Assembly: GCA_963841415.1 (NCBI GenBank)
Contig: CAWJCN010000003.1
Span: 248,001-312,000, forward strand
Source: DASUAS01 sp963841415
Lineage (GTDB): Bacteria; Actinomycetota; Acidimicrobiia; IMCC26256; DASPTH01
Length of the DNA stretch: 64,000 bases
Direction of reading: 5' to 3'
Part shown: piece by piece, positions 62,644 to 64,000 of the stretch
Layout of the letters: every line of letters starts with the position of its first letter
Position numbering within the stretch: position 1 is the first letter of the stretch
Notes under the pieces: generated by a model
What the model was told of the DNA's origin: nothing
Database searches by the model: none
What the model saw: the letters and a program-made list of their open reading frames with translations, nothing else
Translations under genes and position numbers: made by a program

Positions 62644-62673
62644 GGCCCGGCGCCGACGAACCTCGGCGAAAGA

Positions 62674-62693
62674 TTGGACTCGACCGAGTCCAA
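62674..62693. promoter_or_regulatory. Palindrome between the KimA-like and pyrophosphatase genes
   Basis: TTGGACTC-GACC-GAGTCCAA is a perfect inverted repeat with 8-bp arms, followed by an AT-richer stretch (CTACTTTTCCCTAG). It may be an operator for hppA or the first of two hairpins ending the KimA-like transcript. Confidence 0.5.
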
Positions 62694-62718
62694 ACCCCTA
62701 CTTTTCCCTAGCTTCTCT

Positions 62719-62740
62719 GCGCGGGGCCTCGGCCCCGCGC
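62719..62740 (+). terminator. Strong GC hairpin upstream of hppA
   Basis: GCGCGGGGCC (62719-62728) is exactly complementary to GGCCCCGCGC (62731-62740), with a nominal 2-base loop (larger in practice). It is about 75 bases after the KimA-like stop and 47 bases before hppA, so it is either a terminator or a leader hairpin. Confidence 0.6.
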
Positions 62741-62786
62741 GCCCGCACTCGTCCACCCGTCTCCCCACCTCTGAGGTTTGCATTCC

Positions 62787-64000
62787 ATGATCAACTTGGC
62801 TGCCGAAGGCGGCTACCAGGTCTTCACCCTCAACGGCGAGGCCTGGTTCTGGCTCATCTTCTCGGCCGTGACGGCGCTGGTGGCGATCGGGGTGGGCTTC
62901 TACCTGGTGCGCGGCGTGCTCGAGGCCGACCAGGGCACCCCATCGATGATCGAGATCGCGAAGGCCATCCAGGAAGGCGCGATGGCCTACCTGAAACGGC
63001 AGTTCAAGACCATCGCGGTGATCCTGATCCCGCTGGCGGTCGTCGTGTTCGTGACGTCGACCGAGGTCACCAAGCCGCTGGTCGCGGCGCCCAATGCCTC
63101 GACGGGTCTCACGTTCGCGCAGTCGGGTCTGTTCCGCACCCTCGCGTTCATCGCCGGCTGCCTGCTCTCGGGGCTCACCGGCTTCATCGGCATGAGCCTG
63201 GCGGTGCGCGGCAACGTGCGCACTGCCGCCGCGGCCAAGTCCGGCTCGCTACCCGCCGCGCTCAAGGTCGCCTTCCGCACCGGCGGCGTCGCCGGCATGT
63301 TCACCGTGGGCCTGGGTCTGCTCGGGGCCACCGTGATCATCATGATCTTCCAGAACACCGCCTCGGCGATCCTCATCGGCTTCGGGTTCGGCGGTTCGTT
63401 GCTGGCGCTCTTCCTGCGAGTAGGCGGCGGCATCTTCACGAAGGCGGCCGACGTGGGCGCCGACCTGGTGGGCAAGGTCGAAGCCGGGATCCCCGAAGAC
63501 GACCCCCGCAACCCGGCGACCATCGCTGACAACGTGGGTGACAACGTGGGCGACTGCGCCGGCATGGCCGCCGACCTCTTCGAGAGCTACGAGGTCACGC
63601 TGGTCGCGTCCATCATCCTCGGCGTCGCCGCGTTCAAGTCGATCGGTCTCAACCCCGCGCTCGGGCTCATCTTCCCGCTCGCGGCCCGCGCCATCGGCGT
63701 GCTCGCCTCGATCTTCGGCGTGTTCGCGGTGCGGGCCACCGACAGGGACAAGTCGGCGATGGCGCCCATCAACCGTGGGTTCATCACCGCGGGTCTCCTG
63801 ACCATCGTCGGCACTGCCGTCGTCGCTTTTGGCTACGTCGGCAACGACAAGTTCGACGCCGGTTGGAAGTGCTTCGGCGCCGTCATCACCGGGCTCGTGC
63901 TCGCGCAGGTGCTGAGCCGACTCACCGAGTACTTCACCAGCACCGAGAAGGCGCCGGTGCGAGAGATCGCGGAGGCGACGCGCACCGGTCCCGCCACCGT
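62787..64000 (+). CDS. hppA: Membrane-bound proton-pumping pyrophosphatase (partial)
   Basis: About 405 residues are visible before the window ends. N-terminal helices (WFWLIFSAVTALVAIGVGFY) are followed by EGAMAYLKRQFKTIAVILI, then the substrate site GGGIFTKAADVGADLVGKVE and NPATIADNVGDNVGDCAGMA-ADLFE, which are the DVGADLVGK and DNVGDN motifs binding Mg-pyrophosphate. This is the H+-PPase family; the residue that sets K+ dependence (in the GNTTA/K loop) lies beyond the window. ATG 62787 is used. It couples pyrophosphate hydrolysis to ion pumping across the membrane. Confidence 0.95.
   Translation, partial: MINLAAEGGYQVFTLNGEAWFWLIFSAVTALVAIGVGFYLVRGVLEADQGTPSMIEIAKAIQEGAMAYLKRQFKTIAVILIPLAVVVFVTSTEVTKPLVAAPNASTGLTFAQSGLFRTLAFIAGCLLSGLTGFIGMSLAVRGNVRTAAAAKSGSLPAALKVAFRTGGVAGMFTVGLGLLGATVIIMIFQNTASAILIGFGFGGSLLALFLRVGGGIFTKAADVGADLVGKVEAGIPEDDPRNPATIADNVGDNVGDCAGMAADLFESYEVTLVASIILGVAAFKSIGLNPALGLIFPLAARAIGVLASIFGVFAVRATDRDKSAMAPINRGFITAGLLTIVGTAVVAFGYVGNDKFDAGWKCFGAVITGLVLAQVLSRLTEYFTSTEKAPVREIAEATRTGPAT

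Overview
The window is a very GC-rich chromosomal segment from an actinobacterium. GTG and TTG starts are frequent, and many genes overlap by ATGA or TGATG. A tad pilus locus with a DUF4244-type pilin lies next to a DEXH helicase, glnE encodes both adenylyltransferase halves, and there are LCP, lipoprotein and YVTN-propeller proteins. Together with the ferric-reductase/NuoF-like redox cluster, this fits an Acidimicrobiia-like lineage. The assignment is inferred from gene content; no rRNA or tRNA gene was recognised.

Layout. 0-5.6 kb: two GT-C-type membrane glycosyltransferases and a membrane protein with an alkaline-phosphatase fold, probably envelope polysaccharide functions. 5.6-9.4 kb: a recombinant scar joining a truncated, frameshifted methyltransferase to the 3' end of an FtsX-type permease, then an intact ABC exporter pair and a small conserved protein. 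9.4-13.9 kb: an apbE remnant, then a translationally coupled minus-strand set of ferric-reductase-like membrane protein, NuoF-like flavoprotein, ferredoxin and lone cyclic-nucleotide-binding domain. 14-19.8 kb: secreted proteins and several broken genes. 19.9-21.2 kb: an IS3-family element with ends and a GAA target duplication; its OrfB carries a frameshift. 21.3-26.1 kb: a large AfsR/SARP-type regulator with cyclase, NB-ARC and TPR-like regions, divergent from a YVTN propeller gene.

26.6-31.8 kb is the most mobile-looking part. An identical 18-bp direct repeat brackets a 5.2-kb block holding a tyrosine recombinase, an excisionase-like gene, two coupled unknown genes, a second helix-turn-helix gene, a zinc ribbon and a broken PQQ propeller. 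A second pair of imperfect 24-bp repeats lies just inside both ends. I propose this is a small integrative element beside msrA.

31.8-49.7 kb is mostly housekeeping: msrA, an N-acyl-D-amino-acid deacylase-like amidohydrolase, a coiled-coil protein, an SDR, glnE divergent from nadE, an EamA transporter, a primary-type sigma factor and a molybdopterin oxidoreductase. A frameshifted membrane gene, a frameshifted acetyltransferase and an ECF sigma stub are interspersed. 49.8-54.4 kb is the tad locus (CpaE-like, TadA, TadB, TadC, pilin, TadE-like, TadG-like). 54.4-58.8 kb holds a chagasin-like inhibitor, an MrfA/YprA-like helicase, an LCP protein and a secreted protein. 58.9-64 kb is an ion-homeostasis block: an OB-fold protein, two TrkA-type RCK proteins, a KimA-like potassium importer and the start of a membrane pyrophosphatase.

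At least nine reading-frame breaks occur in otherwise well-preserved genes, and several sit close together. Either this strain has actively decaying accessory islands or the assembly contains indel errors; raw reads would tell.
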